Assembly (NCBI GenBank): GCA_030544215.1
Contig: JARZZO010000001.1
Location: 44,361,098-44,425,097, forward strand
Source of the DNA: Zantedeschia hybrid cultivar
Taxonomy: Eukaryota > Streptophyta > Magnoliopsida > Alismatales > Araceae
Reading direction: 5' to 3'
DNA length: 64,000 nucleotides
Part shown: positions 11,866-24,404 of the stretch, piece by piece
How positions within the stretch are numbered: the stretch's first letter is position 1
Layout of the letters: each line of letters opens with the position of its first letter
Position numbers and translations under genes: made by a program
The notes under the pieces: model-generated
Seen by the model: the letters and a program-made list of their open reading frames with translations, nothing else
Databases searched by the model: none
Told to the model about the DNA's origin: nothing

Positions 11866-13408
11866 TGTAACGACCCGCCACCCTATAATCGGGGATCCGA
11901 TTACTAAATGGGTACCGAATCATTAATTCGGAACCAAACCAGGATCTAAGTAAGTCTGGGAAATAAATAATAAACTAAGCTAAACATTCACATCGCATTG
12001 AATTGAAATGAAAATGCAGGAATTAAAAGTTATTACAATGCGACTCGATACAGCAAATAATTACATACTCCAACATAAAGGAAATAATTAAACGTACATG
12101 CCAGAAATAAAATAACAACTACATCGGGGCATACCCCGGAATAACCGCTGACGGCGCTCAACACACGGCCGCACTCTCCTCGCTAGGTCTGCTGGGAGTC
12201 CTCACCTGAAAATCGCAGGGGGTGAGTCCCAAAGATAAGACTCAGTAGGGATCCTTCGATCCCCACTGCCCACGCACGCACCCACAAGTATAAAACACAG
12301 CTGCCGGTAAAGTAACAAGCACAGTGGTAATTACTATTCCTAAATCTCAACGTGAATCACATGCAGTCGAAATGTATTAAACATGCATATTTCTAAACCA
12401 GACGACTAGGGAACCTACAACCGCCGTCTCGATAGAACACGCCAACCACACAAACAACAGTGGGGAAAACATTGACCCGCTGAGACCAAGTAGTAACCCC
12501 TCGGATAGCACTCTAGCTACTCCGGCCCAACTGGCTCAGGTGGTTACTCCTTCCCTCAGCATGAGTGACACTCCGAATGTACCACACCCACACCGGTACT
12601 AGCTGACCCCAGGGTTCACCAGGTGAACCTCTCTCACTAGGTGTCACCCCGCCCACGCCCCCACCGGCGCTGTGCTCCACCCACACCAGCACAGGGTGAT
12701 AAAGCGCTACAACTGTCACTCCAGGTCCACAGTAACACAAAACCCGGCACAGTACGATCCGGTCACGTGAAAAGCCCGCGATTGCACGACACACAACGCA
12801 GTGCCATCCGGTCATGAAGAATCCATCATTATCCAGTGCACTAAAGCATGCATTAACCAACTACCTAGCAGTATGAACACATTTTACTGGCATGAATTAG
12901 TGTAGTTCTGTCTTGAATCGCGTCGCCCAAGGCCGACGCCATTCAAGCTCCCTGTACTGGTTCATAAAACACTGGCCTCAGAATCTGGCCTAAAAGGCGT
13001 CGACACAAGCGGTCGCCTTTTGAAAGGCGTCAACATCCTAAAACGCGTCGACATAGACGGACGCCTATCAAGTGACGTGACGGCTGCTCTGACAGGACTC
13101 TGAAACGCGTCGTTCTATACAGACGCCGTTCAGGAGACATGTCAGGGCTGTACTCTGACAATCCCAGAGTCGCAGTCTGAAAGGCGTCGTCCCATGCGGA
13201 CGCCGTTCAGACGACACGACAGGGCCGTACTCTCGCGGCCCAAAGCCAGCCCACGTGGCACAACCTAAAACGCATTTGCAACGGTGGACGCCGTTCAAAA
13301 TGCGTCTCGAGGTCCTAACGCGAAACGTCACAGAGCCTCAGACCCCACTAGGGCCAGAACTACAGGGTCCGACCCCGAAAACCGGATCCGAAAGTCTCGA
13401 TCCTTACA
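11866..13408 (-). mobile_element. Tekay solo LTR inserted in Tat gag
   Basis: 1,543 bp, reverse orientation: on the plus strand it starts TGTAACGACCC and ends GATCCTTACA, the reversed ends of the LTR at 778-3475. It is flanked by a perfect 5-bp target duplication, CAACA at 11861-11865 and 13409-13413. It carries hairpins at about 12911-12946, 12989-13021, 13022-13075, 13100-13133, 13177-13210 and 13265-13300. No internal region remains, so the rest was lost by LTR-LTR recombination. Open frames inside are incidental. Confidence 0.93.
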
Positions 13409-14875
13409 CAACAACAACAATACCAGCGGCCACAGCAGCCGAACCAGCAGGGGTACAGGCAGTAGCCAAACCCCCAGTATTAGCAGCCCCAGTTTCAGTA
13501 GCCCCAGCAGCCGAATCAGCAACAGCAACAGCCACAACAGCCCCCGCAATGGCAGTTACAGTACCAGCCTCCGCCACAGCAGTATCAGCAATAGCAGCAG
13601 TACCAGCCGCGCGCACCACCGGCGTATCATAATGCCCCTCCCCCTGCTGACTATAACCACCAGAGAAGACCTCTAGGCCCGAAGATGGCAGAATACCCAG
13701 TCCTCCTGGAGTCCTTGGCAGACATTTTCAGTGCTTTAATGGCAGCCAATGCCTTGGTCCTGCCAAGAGAAAAGGCAATCTGGCCTCAAAACGCCGATAC
13801 CTCCAGATATTGCTATTTCCATAGGCAACCTGGACACACTATTGACATCTGCTTCCAATTTAGAGATTACATTCATGATCTCAACGAGCAGGGCGGCATA
13901 GACTTGGAGGAGATAAAAAAGTACATATCTACTTTAAAGGCAAGAAGACCACCACAACAGTAGCAGCAACAGCAAGTGAGAGCACCGGCACAAGCAGCAG
14001 CACCACCGAACATGGGCATAGTGCGAAACCCGCTTCCGGAGCACCAAAATCAGAACCAAGTTGCCCATATTCTGACAAATAGCCGGTCTAAGGCTAACTG
14101 CAGGCAACAGTGGAGGATAGAGGACTCTTCCTCTATTTATTCAACGGGTCATATTCCGAGTACCGCAGAACAACCACCACGCCGCACCATCCATATACCC
14201 AGACCATAGCCCATTACCATTACCCCTATACCAACACCCGCATATCACTCCCCCGCATCCGCTAACCCATTACCACCACCCGCTTTCCTCAAACCCATTA
14301 CACCCCACGCCACTACGCCCCCACTAAATACACCCCCGCAAACCAACTACGCACCCTTCCTACCATCCAGACCCCTACTCCGCGTACCATTCCCTACTTC
14401 ACCCGCTACCACTACCGCTTACCCAGATACCATCCAACCTTCTAAACCGCTATTACGCATGTCGTTCCCCACTTCATCCATGCCAACCACTTACCCTTCC
14501 ACCATCCAACCATCTAGGCCTTTAATCCGTACCACGCCACCACCGACTAACCCCACACCATCACCTCCGTACCAACACTCCACCCCATCCGCACCATCCA
14601 ACCCTGCGGTACTCAAAGTATCACCCAGACCTTCCACGGCTGAGGAACGTGCGTTCCGGAGTGGGAGGATTTTCAACAAAGTCTTTCCTCAGTCAACAGT
14701 TCGAGACGGCCCATCACAGCCGCCGGAGGAAGCACACAATGATGAGAGTGCACCAGGCACTCAATATGATTTGTTGAAACATCTAGACCGAACACCGGCA
14801 CGGATCTCCGTGCTTGAACTGATTAAAAGATCGAAGACACACCAAGAAGCCCTGATGGAATATTGCAGAAGGTGA
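13409..14875 (+). pseudogene. gag: Tat copy 1 gag, C-terminal part with zinc finger
   Basis: This continues gag after the solo LTR. First comes a Gln/Pro-rich stretch (about 13409-13670) with several CAG codons turned to TAG. Then a nucleic-acid-binding knuckle CYFHRQPGHTIDIC near 13810-13850, the C-x2-H-x4-H-x4-C form seen in plant Tat/Athila gags. A long Pro/Thr-rich linker (about 14200-14640) with a TAG near 14207 leads into SVLELIKRSKTHQEALME. A frameshift near 14860 separates this frame from protease. Copy 2 lacks the whole segment. Confidence 0.8.
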
Positions 14876-16591
14876 TGGTCAATGAGGACGTGCCGGTGGA
14901 AAAGATTGCAGCACTATTAGTTCCTCAGGGGGATCAGCCCTCTATTTCATTTCATACATCGGAACTAGCACCGCCGGCGGCCAGGAGCATGGCTTTAAGC
15001 ATCACAGTCAACATCTGCAAAAAGGCCGTGGATGCATGTCTGGTTGACACAGGGGCTTCGATCAATGTTTTACCTCCGAAGACCCTGGAATTGTGCGGTG
15101 TGCCCAAGGAAAAATGGCTGCCTAGCCCCATGTCCGTGACGGCATATGATAATTCCATCCGTTCCCCTCTGGGAATGGTCTATTTGAAGGTGGAGCTAGG
15201 CCCTTGAAGTCATGCAGAGGTCGAATTTCACATTCTGGAAATCGACCCTTCTTTGAATGCCATTTTGGGTCATCCTTACATAAAAACTCTTGAGGCGATT
15301 TCCTCCACGAATCATCAATGCCTCAAATTCCCCTTCAAAGGACGAATCGTTATAGGTTACGAGCATGCCGATCCTTGCTGCTGCTCACTCTTTGAATGTC
15401 AAACCCACTTCTTCACCTGGCCGACAACCTTTTCTGTCGGTATTACAGGTTTACCATCCAGTGGCTGATCCTCTGAAAACTGCTACTATTTCTCCTTATC
15501 CATTAAATGCCATAAAGAGGGGGAAGTGCATGAGTACCCCAGGATGGAGAATAATGATGAAGAACGGTTATCAGCCTGGAAGAGGCCTGGGCACACAGTT
15601 ACAAGGCAGAACCACTCCCGTCAAAGACCACCGAGGAATACCTGGAAACGGCCTGGGCTATAGGCCAAGAAAAATGAAGTAGGACATTGTTCAACAAGCA
15701 GAGAATGAAGGCGGCCAGAAAGTCTGGGAGACGATGTCTACACCACACAAGGAAGGTCGGGACCCCCTAACATGGACCCTATACACTCATTTCGTAAAGG
15801 GGCCCGTAATAAGCCATGACAATACGGTGGTCATTACTTCATGTTTTGACCTCCATGATATATATGGGAGAGACTTGGCTAGCCACTGCTCAGAACTGCT
15901 CACATACTAGTCCTTGGAGGCTCTGCGGCTTATGAAAAGGAGAAAATTCTAAGATCCTGAATGTGAATGGTACAGGTGGTTCGATTTAAGAGACCTCTAC
16001 ATCGCATTGAACAGGCTGTTTCTCGATCCTGCAGAACCCAAGTGGCCGTCGCACATAGAAGAGCTGATCGAAGGTCCTGGTGCTATTTTCGACAAAAGGA
16101 TATCGCTGTCAGAAGAGACTGATGAAGGGGAGCCAGATGACCCCTATGAAGCTAGCTATACCACAGATCTGCTCTGGAGGGGGACTTATCCTTCTCATAT
16201 TTTCATGCTTCACACCTTATTTCGCACTTTGCTCTTGACCCCGACTTGGTCGCGGGTCATCATTAAAGACATTCCACGGGCCCCGCCCGTCATGATTACT
16301 CTGTCCCCACGGGACCTCATTCCACCACCTCCTCTCGATCTAGAGAGGATGTATGATTTAATCTGGGACATACTGCTGTATGATCCCCCTAATCCTTTGG
16401 CCTTGGTGCCACTTCCCTCATCTCATTCTCCTTCTATTCATCTTCATTCTTATTTCATGCTTAACTCTTCTATTGCCCAAAAAAAAACGTCAATTTGCCA
16501 ACAAATTCTTCCCAGATCCTCATTGAGAAAACCTCTTACTTGTCCGATCATACCCCATCGCGCGGGTCTTTCGGTCAAGATCCTCTTCTAA
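14863..16591 (+). pseudogene. Tat copy 1 protease, G-patch and linker region
   Basis: The aspartic protease has its catalytic motif VDTGASINVLP (Asp at 15046-15048) and the flap/late motif NAILGHPYI near 15258. A G-patch follows at about 15542-15670 (GWRIMMKNGYQPGRGLG, then GNGLGY); G-patches are glycine-rich RNA-binding modules known beside protease in some retroviruses. Next is about 800 bp encoding an unrecognised domain (QKVWETM, CEWYRWFDLRDLY, DPYEA-YTTDLLWRGTYPS). Lesions against copy 2 are a stop at 15205-15207, a one-base insertion near 15355, TAG at 15680 and 15908, and TAA near 15950. From 16007 the frame is open to 16591, overlapping the RT frame. Confidence 0.8.
16478..16490 (+). 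promoter_or_regulatory. Candidate -1 frameshift site between protease/linker and RT frames
   Basis: Nine A residues (16479-16487) are read CAA AAA AAA ACG in the upstream frame, giving an A-AAA-AAA slip site. The RT frame lies at -1 and is open across the run. Copy 2 has the identical arrangement at 42061-42072. Splicing, as proposed for Ogre elements, is the alternative. Confidence 0.45.
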
Positions 16592-18279
16592 ATCTACTCT
16601 GCCCCTCCCCTCGGGAGGATTCTCCTGTATTTCCATCTGTATCCCATGATTTTCATTCTGCTTCATCGTCATTAGGTCAGGATAGGGACTCTAGTAAAGT
16701 TAGGCAGTCTAGCTCTAGGCAGGTTAGGAAGTCTAGGAAGTCTAAGGGTAGACAAATTCCAGATAGATACCTCCAGGACTTAGCTAATAGATGTCTTTCT
16801 TGCTCTATGATCCCTCAGTTATTAGAAAATCCCATTCAGATGCCAGAAGACTATATAGACGATGAGTTAGTCAATGATGGATATGGGGTGTATGAGTTGA
16901 TACATGAAAAAGACTCTATTGTTGAAGATGAGGAAGATAACGAGGACGCAGCTGAGGCATATGCCAGTGGAGTGAAGAGATTCAATAAACCCTCAGCTGC
17001 CGTAGAAGAGCCCACCAAAGAAATTAATTTAGGGACTGAAGACGAACCTAAGGTTGTCCTCATCACCAAAAATCTTTTTGAGGAAGATGAGAAGGCAATG
17101 GTACAAGTTCTTAAAGGCTATAAGGACACTTTCGCCTGGAGTTATGAGGATATGCCGGGGTTAGACTCATCCTTAGTTGAACATAGGTTGACGTTAAAGG
17201 ATGGAGCTAGCCCGGTCAAGCAGAAGCTAATGCGATTCCACCCACAAATGGCTTTAAAGATGAAGGAAGTGGTCGACAAGTTACATAAATCCAAATTTAT
17301 TAGAGTTGTCCTCTATCCACAATGGGTGGCCAACATAGTCCCAGTTATGAAGAAGGACAGGAAGGTCGGGATTTGCATTGACTTCCAAGATTTAAACCGG
17401 GCGTGTCCTAAAGATGATTTTCCATTGCCTCATATTAACGTACTCATTGATAACACTGCTGGCTATGAGACTTTATCATTTATGGATGGGTTTTCAAGAT
17501 ATAATAAAATTAAATTGGCAGAAGAAGATCAAGAGAAGACATCATTCACCACACCTTGGGGAACGTACTGCTATGTCGTCATGCCATTTGGATTAAAGAA
17601 TGTTGGAGCCACTTATCAGAGGGCTATGATGGCAATATTTCACGACATGATGCACATAGATCTAGAAGTGTATGTGGATGACTTGTTGGTTAAATCTAAG
17701 ACGAAGGCTGAGCATGCCAAAGTTTTGGTAAGAGTGTTAAAGAGATCAAGAGAGTATCAGTTAAAGATGAACCCCAAGAAATGTGTATTCGGGGTATCTT
17801 CAGGGAAATTATTTGGATTCATTGTCAGCAAACGGAGAATTGAGATCGATCCCAACAAGGCAAAGGCTATCAGAGAGATGCCACCTCCCAAGAACCTGAA
17901 GGAGTTAAGAGGATTAATCGGGAGGTTGCAATTTATTCGCCGTTTTGTCTCCCAGCACTCACAAAGGTGTAAGCCGTTCTACGAGCTTACTAAGCCAGGA
18001 GTCAAATTCGATTGGGACGATAAGTGTCAGGAGGCATTCGATGGATTAAAGAATTATTTGGAAAGTCCTCCTGTTTTGAGACCACCATCTCCAGGCAAGC
18101 CATTGATACTTTACATTTCTGTCCTGGATGATGCAGTGGGGGTTGTCCTAGCACAAGAGGATGAAGAGGAAAGGAAAGGGCGGCCTACTATCTCTCTAAA
18201 CATTTCAACCCCGCTGAACAGAGATATACAACGATGGAAAAAACATGTGCAACATTGGTCTGGGTTGTTCAAAAATTGA
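16495..18279 (+). pseudogene. Tat copy 1 reverse transcriptase and start of RNase H
   Basis: The enzyme copies element RNA into DNA. An acidic, Ser-rich N-terminal extension (about 180 residues) precedes RT. Visible RT blocks are SPVKQKLMRFHP, NRACPKDDFPLPHI, SFMDGFSRYNKI, MPFGLKNVGATYQRAM and the catalytic EVYVDDLLVK with YVDD at residues 393-396. LRGLIGRLQFIRRFV and the RNase H start LYISVLDDAVGVVLAQ follow. Copy 1 has N-R-YNKI where copy 2 keeps G-YNQI and DFQDLN where copy 2 has DFRDLN. A one-base deletion near 18165-18180 throws RNase H out of frame; the protein continues in the frame that opens before 18234. Confidence 0.9.
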
Positions 18280-19295
18280 AGCATCATTTTCTAGCCCATG
18301 AAGTCCATCTTATCGCTAGGATGAATCCAATCAAGTTTCTCCTGGAGAAATCTGTCCTTACTGATAGGTTAGCACGATGGCAAAGCTTTCTATCTCAATT
18401 CGATATTACCTACATTCAGCAGAAAGCGATCAAAGGCTATGCCATAGCGGAACATCTCGCTCATCACCCCCTTCCTCGTTTTGATCCAGTCCAATCGGAG
18501 TTTCCGGATGAGGAACTGATGTCCATAGACCTAATCAAAGATGATATGTGGACTCTGCATTTTGACGGAGCTCTGAATTCCCATGGAAAGGGTATTGGCA
18601 TTGTTCTGTTATCACCTGAAGGTATCACCATTCCACAAGCCTTTCAGCTTGACTTTCCAGTCACCAATAATATAGCTGAATACGAGGCGCTCCTTGTTGG
18701 CCTCGAGGCTGCTCATTCCCATGGTGTTACCAAACTCAGGATTGTGGGTGATAACCAATTGATTCTTCGCCAAGTGTTAACCAAGTATCGAACCCTTGAC
18801 CCCGAACTCAAGCCTTATCAAGAACTTACTTCTGCTTATTCAAAGCTTTTCACCAAATTGATCTTCGTCCATGTTCTTAGGAATCAAAACATCTTAGCTG
18901 ACGCTCTAGCCTCACTTGCATCTTCTCTTGATTTCCCGATCAGCAGAAAGTCCGAATCAATTACAGTTCATAGGCGTCTTTCACCCGCCGTGAAAGACCC
19001 ATCATTCCTTAGAACAAAGGAGAAGCTGTTGAAGAAAGTCAGAGATGGAGATATTGTGGAAAAGAGGGAGATCATGTTGATAGAGCTGTTAGAAGAGATG
19101 GATGATGAACAGAAGCCATGGTACTATGAAATTGTTAAATATTGTGAAGATCAATCATATCCCAAAGAAGCCACAGCTGAGGAGAAAAGAGCTATCAGGA
19201 GAGTTGCTCAAAGATACATCTTAGTTGGGGGAGCATTGTACAAAAGAGGTTTTGATGGAGTTCTTCTAAGATGTCTAGACGAAGATGAGCTTTGA
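18234..19295 (+). pseudogene. Tat copy 1 RNase H end, archaeal-type RNase H, integrase start
   Basis: The frame carries the second half of the first RNase H (HFLAHEVHLIARMNPIKFLL). A second, archaeal-type RNase H follows with its acidic residues visible: FDGA (Asp 111), AEYEALL (Glu 151), GDNQ (Asp 173) and ADALA (Asp 223). The tail is the connection to integrase (ILVGGALYKRG). A dual RNase H defines the Tat/Ogre branch. The frame ends at a TGA near 19293 where copy 2 has TGG, a single G to A change, so it would otherwise run into integrase. Confidence 0.88.
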
Positions 19296-19301
19296 AAGGT
19301 T

Positions 19302-20378
19302 ATGGAAGGAGCTCACACTGGAGTTTGTGGTGGCCATGTTAATAGACAAATGCTAGCAAAGAAGATCCTTAGACAAGGATTTTATTGGCCAACCATGGAA
19401 GAAGACTGTGTAGGATATGTCCGTAGGTGTGCTAAGTGCCAACTTCACGCCGACAAAATTCATTCTCCTGCATCTTCACTCCATCCTGTTTCCTCCCCGT
19501 GGCCTTTCTCCATGTGGTCTTTCGATATCATTGGACCCCTTGGCAATTCCGATTCCGGCATCAAGCAAAAGTCTTTCATCCTCACAGCAATGGAATACAT
19601 CACCAAGTGGGCAGAAGCTGAAGCATACACGGAAGTCAAAGCATCAACAGTCTGCAAGTTCATCATGAGGAACATCATCACCAGATTTGGAATTCCAAGT
19701 ACCATCGTCACTGACAATGGACCTCAGTTTGTGTCACAAGAATTAAAAGACCTTTGCAATAGGTATAAAATTGCATTGCATCATTCGTCTCCTTATTATC
19801 CGCATGGCAATGGCCAAGCAGAGGCAACTAACAAGACTTTGATAAAAATCATCAAAAAGACGTGCAAATCTAACAAATTCACAGACTGGCCAAAAAAATT
19901 GATCGAGGCTCTATGGGCCTACCGAACTTCAATCTGCACGCCCACTGGGCAAACTCCTTATTCCTTAACATTTGGAATGGAAGCGGTAGTTCCATACGAG
20001 ATCCTCATACCGTCATTAAGAGTACAATTGAACAAGGAATTTTCCATTGATGAACACCGTTCAGCACTCCTTGCTCAATTGGAACTCTTAGACGAGAGAA
20101 GATGGTTAGCTGTTAATCATGCAAGAGTTTACCAAAATAGACTAGCGCGTTTTTATCAAAAGAAAGTCATTGAACGTAAGTTCAAAGTTGGTGAAATGGT
20201 CGTCAAGAGGATTTTTGTAAAACCTGGTGGTCCACGTTCTAAGCTCCAACCCAATTGGGAAGGACCTTATGTTGTATCACATGCTTTTCCTGATAACGCT
20301 TACCGTCTTGTCAATGCAGAAGGAGAAGAGCTAACTCACCCCTGGAACGGTTTGCATCTTAAGAAATACTACCCTTAG
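19302..20378 (+). pseudogene. Tat copy 1 integrase
   Basis: Integrase inserts the DNA copy into the chromosome. It has an HHCC zinc finger (AHTGVCGGHVN, YVRRCAKCQLH), then the DDE core: Asp near 74 (FDIIGPLG), Asp near 137 (TDNGPQF) and Glu near 173 (GQAEATNKT), the usual D-D-35-E spacing. The C-terminus has FKVGEMVVKRIF and NWEGPYVV and ends at LKKYYP. No chromodomain follows, as expected for a non-chromovirus. This is the longest undamaged piece of pol in the window, but its start depends on the interrupted frame upstream. Confidence 0.92.
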
Positions 20379-21640
20379 GTTAAAGAGTCGATCAGTATGG
20401 TACAAAGACCAGTGGAATCAGAAAATTTATAAACTCAAATTTCCTTATCAGTCTGGATAATTTAATTCCAAACATATTACTACACACACTGATACGTTTG
20501 ATTCGTGAGTAACAAGAGATGCCAAGTCCTAAGGAATACCGAAAGCTTGACTAAAGTATAAAGTGCAAATCATTCTTTTTAAACAAAATTCTATTTTTAC
20601 AGTCGGCCCATGATGTCGGAACAAGGCTTAGAATAGAGTACCAAGAATACCCGCCATCTTAGTAGGAGGCCGTCATAAAAAAAATGGAGGAGATCCATCC
20701 CAAAGAAAAGAAAAAAAAAGCAGAGGCAAAAGCCAAACGTCAAATCAAAAGGCCATTACACTAAAAACGTTACATCAAGGCCATGAAGTGAAACAAAAGG
20801 GAACGCTAGGTCGATAAATATCCCGGAAAGAAAAAGACCGAACCCCAACGGATATTAGGGTAGGAAAGGAACATCTTTTTAGGTCTCCGGAACCTTCTCA
20901 TGGGCTTTCTAAACCGATTCTTCCTTTCTTTCTGAAGAGGCGTACTCCAAACTTAAAAAACGACCTAGAATGACTAAGGATCGAATCATCAAATGGAATC
21001 ACGAGTGGAAACACAAGTTCAAACACAATGGGTTTAAAGTTAAATTATTGAAGAACAATTTGGGAATTAAGTTCATAAATGAATATGATCTTTTGGTCTG
21101 AGTACCATGCTGGTCTTTTAGTTTACACCATGTTTTAAAATCCAAAAAACTACATATTTCAAAATAAAAAAAAGATACATATTCCAAAATATAAAAAAAA
21201 TACATATCCCAAAATCAAAAAAAAAAAACACATATTTCAAAAATTCAAAAAAAGAGTACGTATTTCAAAACCCAAACAAAAATGAATGTTTCAAAACAAC
21301 AAAAATATTTCAATTAGCATTTGCTTATTGCATCTAGTATGCTTCATTCCTTTTATTTTCAGTGAGCATCTGTCAGCTTGTATGTTGCATATTTGCTTAC
21401 AGTTCGATTACCTTTGTTGATAAAGGCTATGCCCCTTAACCCTTCCAGTAAGAAAGAGATTGATTGACCATTCACTTGGTCAGGCAAGGGGCTAAGCCTA
21501 AACAGATGCTTAACCTGTTTGTTAAGTGACGTACAGGACGCAAGGCAAACACACGAAACGCAAGTTGAAGGCAAAGATTTCATGTATATATCAAAAAGTG
21601 TTTGTACATGATACACAAAAGAAAGGAAAGTACATAATCC
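20379..21640 (+). other. Tat copy 1 region downstream of integrase
   Basis: No sense gene is seen. It includes an A-rich imperfect repeat at about 21140-21310 with TACATATTTCAAAA-like units of about 27-30 bp. The same repeat appears shortened in copy 2 at 46735-46830. Confidence 0.6.
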
Positions 21641-21641
21641 C

Positions 21642-24404
21642 TCAAGGCTGGCTCTCTCTTGCCCCCTCATCCATCTGGCTCTGAGCCTCGTCCTGGGCAT
21701 CTGGCAGTGGAGCTCTAGGCGGCGGCGGACCCATGGCACTAGGGTCAGCCTGACTAGAGGAGATGGCCACGCTGGCTGTGCAAGCGCTCGCCTGCCCGCG
21801 CTTATAAGCACGCTGCCGAGCACGCCTGTACCTCTCCTCCACGCTCCGGCGCTCATGCTCGGCAATGCCTAACTGGACTCGGAGGAAGGTCATCTCCGAG
21901 TCCAGCCTCTGCCGCTCCAGCCGCTCCCTCTCCCTCTCCTCGGTGATGAACTCCAGTCGAGACCGAAGGTGTGAAAGCTCCCGAGGAAGATCCCCGGTGG
22001 AGAGGAGAGCCACCTGCTCCTCGAGTTCGCGAACCTGACCCGCATCCGCTTCAGCCCTCTGAAGGGCTTCATGAAGCTCAGCAACCTGCAGGAGAAGTCA
22101 TGGTTAGTCCAAGGCAATCAAACAATCAAAATCAAGTTCAGAAGTCAAAGGGAAATAACTTACTCGAGCGGCACGATCCTCCTCCGCAAGAGAGGCTCGG
22201 TGGATGGCGGAGGCGAGTTGGCTCTGAAGGTCTGGCAGAGGAAGAAGATGACGATGCTCCATGAGAAGGGGGAGCTGTCTGGGTGTAGACGGCTCGCTGC
22301 ACCAAAAGACAATCATCAACGGTCAATCGTCAAAACAATTAATTAAGTAAAATGTCCATTCATATGCATGCATACCAGGTCGAAGAACTCCTTCTGGACC
22401 TGCTCCAACTGGGCCTCTGCGTCGTGTAGGCGGGCCTGGAGGTCGATGATCACGGCATCTCATGCATCCTGCATACCACACATACATACACTCATTCACA
22501 AATATAAATTAAGATAATAATAAAATGAAAAGAAGCATAAAAAACATAAATTGAGGCGGTAAGGCCAGCTGTTTGAAATTGAGTGAAAGGCGTCTACACA
22601 GGACGATGCGTTTCAGGTTACCGCTAATTCTGGTCAGAACCGTATAAGGCATGATTATGAAAGGCGTCCATCCACTAAGACGCATTTCAGAAGATTAATC
22701 ACATAATTGATGGCAGAATTCTGGAAAAAGTAAGAGAGAGAATTGAAAGGTGTCTTGGGATGTAGACGCGATTTAAGCTTAATTCGGGATTTTGAGGATT
22801 AATAGTTAATTTTTGGAAAATGAATTATCTTTGAAAGGCGTCTTCCTGAGTGGATGCGTTTTGGATTTAGTAAACCCGAACTGTCATATTTTAAGGAAAA
22901 ATCCAGTTTTCGTTAAAGGAAAAATCATGGGCATATCACAGGAAGTAAAGAGGAGATTTCAAGGCATGAAAAATAATTCTTTATTCAATGAAATCCTTTA
23001 TTACATCAGGAAAAGAAAAAGAAAAGGGAACACTTAAGGGAGAAGTTCATGAAGTGCTTGAAGGTATAGAAATTTCAATCATCTATCTCTATTTTTAGAG
23101 GATTTTACACAATAACTAAAGCCAAGGTTCCACAAAGTAGAAATAAGTTCTGTGGCTTCATAGTCCTCATCGGATTCCAAAGATCGCCTCTTGATCGGAG
23201 ATGTATGAGAGAACTGGGGGAATTCATTGCGAGACAAACTAAGGTGAGGGTTGTATAGCACGAACTCAGTGGTCCCGATCAATTTGAGCTCTGCACCAGA
23301 TGCATGGTGCACTCTAATGGGCTTTCCAACAAAGGCAAGTGGAGAAAAGTCAAACCCGTTGGACGACATCCATCTCAGATACTCCCTCCACTCGGCCCGG
23401 GTCTTGAGCTTTGGTACTTTGTTGATCATCCGCTTGTTGAACTTCACGATGTTGGAGATGTGGTGGATCGGGCTGTTCAAGTAGATTTGAGACGGTCTTG
23501 GCGACATCCTCGTGCAATACTCGAATTTGAAGTGTAGCTCGACCCACAAAGCAAAAAGTAGCATGCACCCGTAAGGAGGACGACCCGTGGACGCCGCAGA
23601 GAGCCCACTGTAGAGGTAGGCCAAGATCGCAGTGCTAATGGATTTCCCCTCGAAGATCGTGCAGATCGCGCTAATTTGGTCATCTTCCAAGATGTTGTCT
23701 TGCGCAGGGAAGAACAGAGCTCCAGCAAGGCACGTGACGAAAGCTTTCGTCACATCTTCAGCTTCATCCTCCCTTAGATCATCGATCTCATACAAAGTCC
23801 ATTCAGCGAGCTTTGCAAGGTTGATCCCTCTATTGGTAAGGCACCCTTTTGCTTCTAAGGGATCTTTCATGATTGATGTCAACAGTTGTTGACCAGTGAT
23901 CCTTTCTCTTGTCAAAGTCATCTTGTCCTTGGTCTTTGGGAGACCCAATAAAAGTTCCGCTTCCTCTAAGAGGATAGTGCACTCGAAATCCGGGAAGAGA
24001 AACATGTGGGTCTGAGGATGCCACTGCTCGATCAAAGCACCCATGGCCGCCCAATCCACGTTTGGGCTCTTGTAGTGCTTAGCATGCACCACTAAGCCTT
24101 GAAGATTCCATTTAGAGATGAATGCTTGCATGGAAAGCTTAAGACTCTTAGCGAGTTTGCGAATCCAAGGGAGAGAGGTGAATCTCCTTGGACCGGGAAA
24201 CATGGGATATGTCTGAAAAAATAAAAGAAAGCATCAATTGAAAAACTTGAAGAACATGGAGGAAAAAAGAGGAGGTTGAAGAAGAAGAATTGAAGAAAAG
24301 CTAATTCAACTTACTTGGAGGTTGGGATCCCTTCCAATAAGGTGATTCTCCACGTCGGAGATCTTCTCCAATGACCTTCTCATCCTTTTGTTTGAAGAAC
24401 TCAT
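21642..24404 (-). CDS. Antisense intron-containing gene in Tat copy 1: PMD/DUF7745-like plus coiled coil
   Basis: I propose five exons on the minus strand: 24404-24315, 24212-23109, 22468-22376, 22292-22164 and 22085-21642. All introns are GT-AG (donors GTAAGT, GTAAAA, GTATGC, GTAAGT) and all exons are multiples of three, joining in phase 0. Exon 2 encodes a domain like the plant mobile domain/DUF7745 family (WNLQGLVVHAKHY, then EEAELLLGLP). Exons 3-5 encode a charged coiled coil (EERERERLERQRL, ERRSVEERYRRAR) and end at TGA 21642. A TATATAAA box lies about 135 bases before the start. One in-frame TGA (CGA in origin?) sits at codon 3 of exon 3. Extra antisense ORFs are known in Tat elements; the role is unknown. 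The acceptor of exon 4 is my choice of two nearby AGs. Confidence 0.7.
22469..23108 (-). other. Intron 2 of the antisense gene, hairpin-rich
   Basis: 640 bp between a GTAAAA donor and a TGCAG acceptor. It holds four GGCGTC/GACGC hairpins at about 22583-22615, 22658-22690, 22741-22775 and 22831-22863. Two more lie upstream of the gene at 24648-24682 and 24688-24718. The exons carry none. Confidence 0.6.

Noticed and set aside
13255..13676. Open frames over Gln/Ala-rich sequence on both strands
   Set aside because: They cross the solo LTR boundary; the real gag frame is the Gln-rich one with TAG stops.
23251..23892. Plus-strand ORFs opposite the PMD-like exon
   Set aside because: Shadows of exon 2 of the antisense gene.
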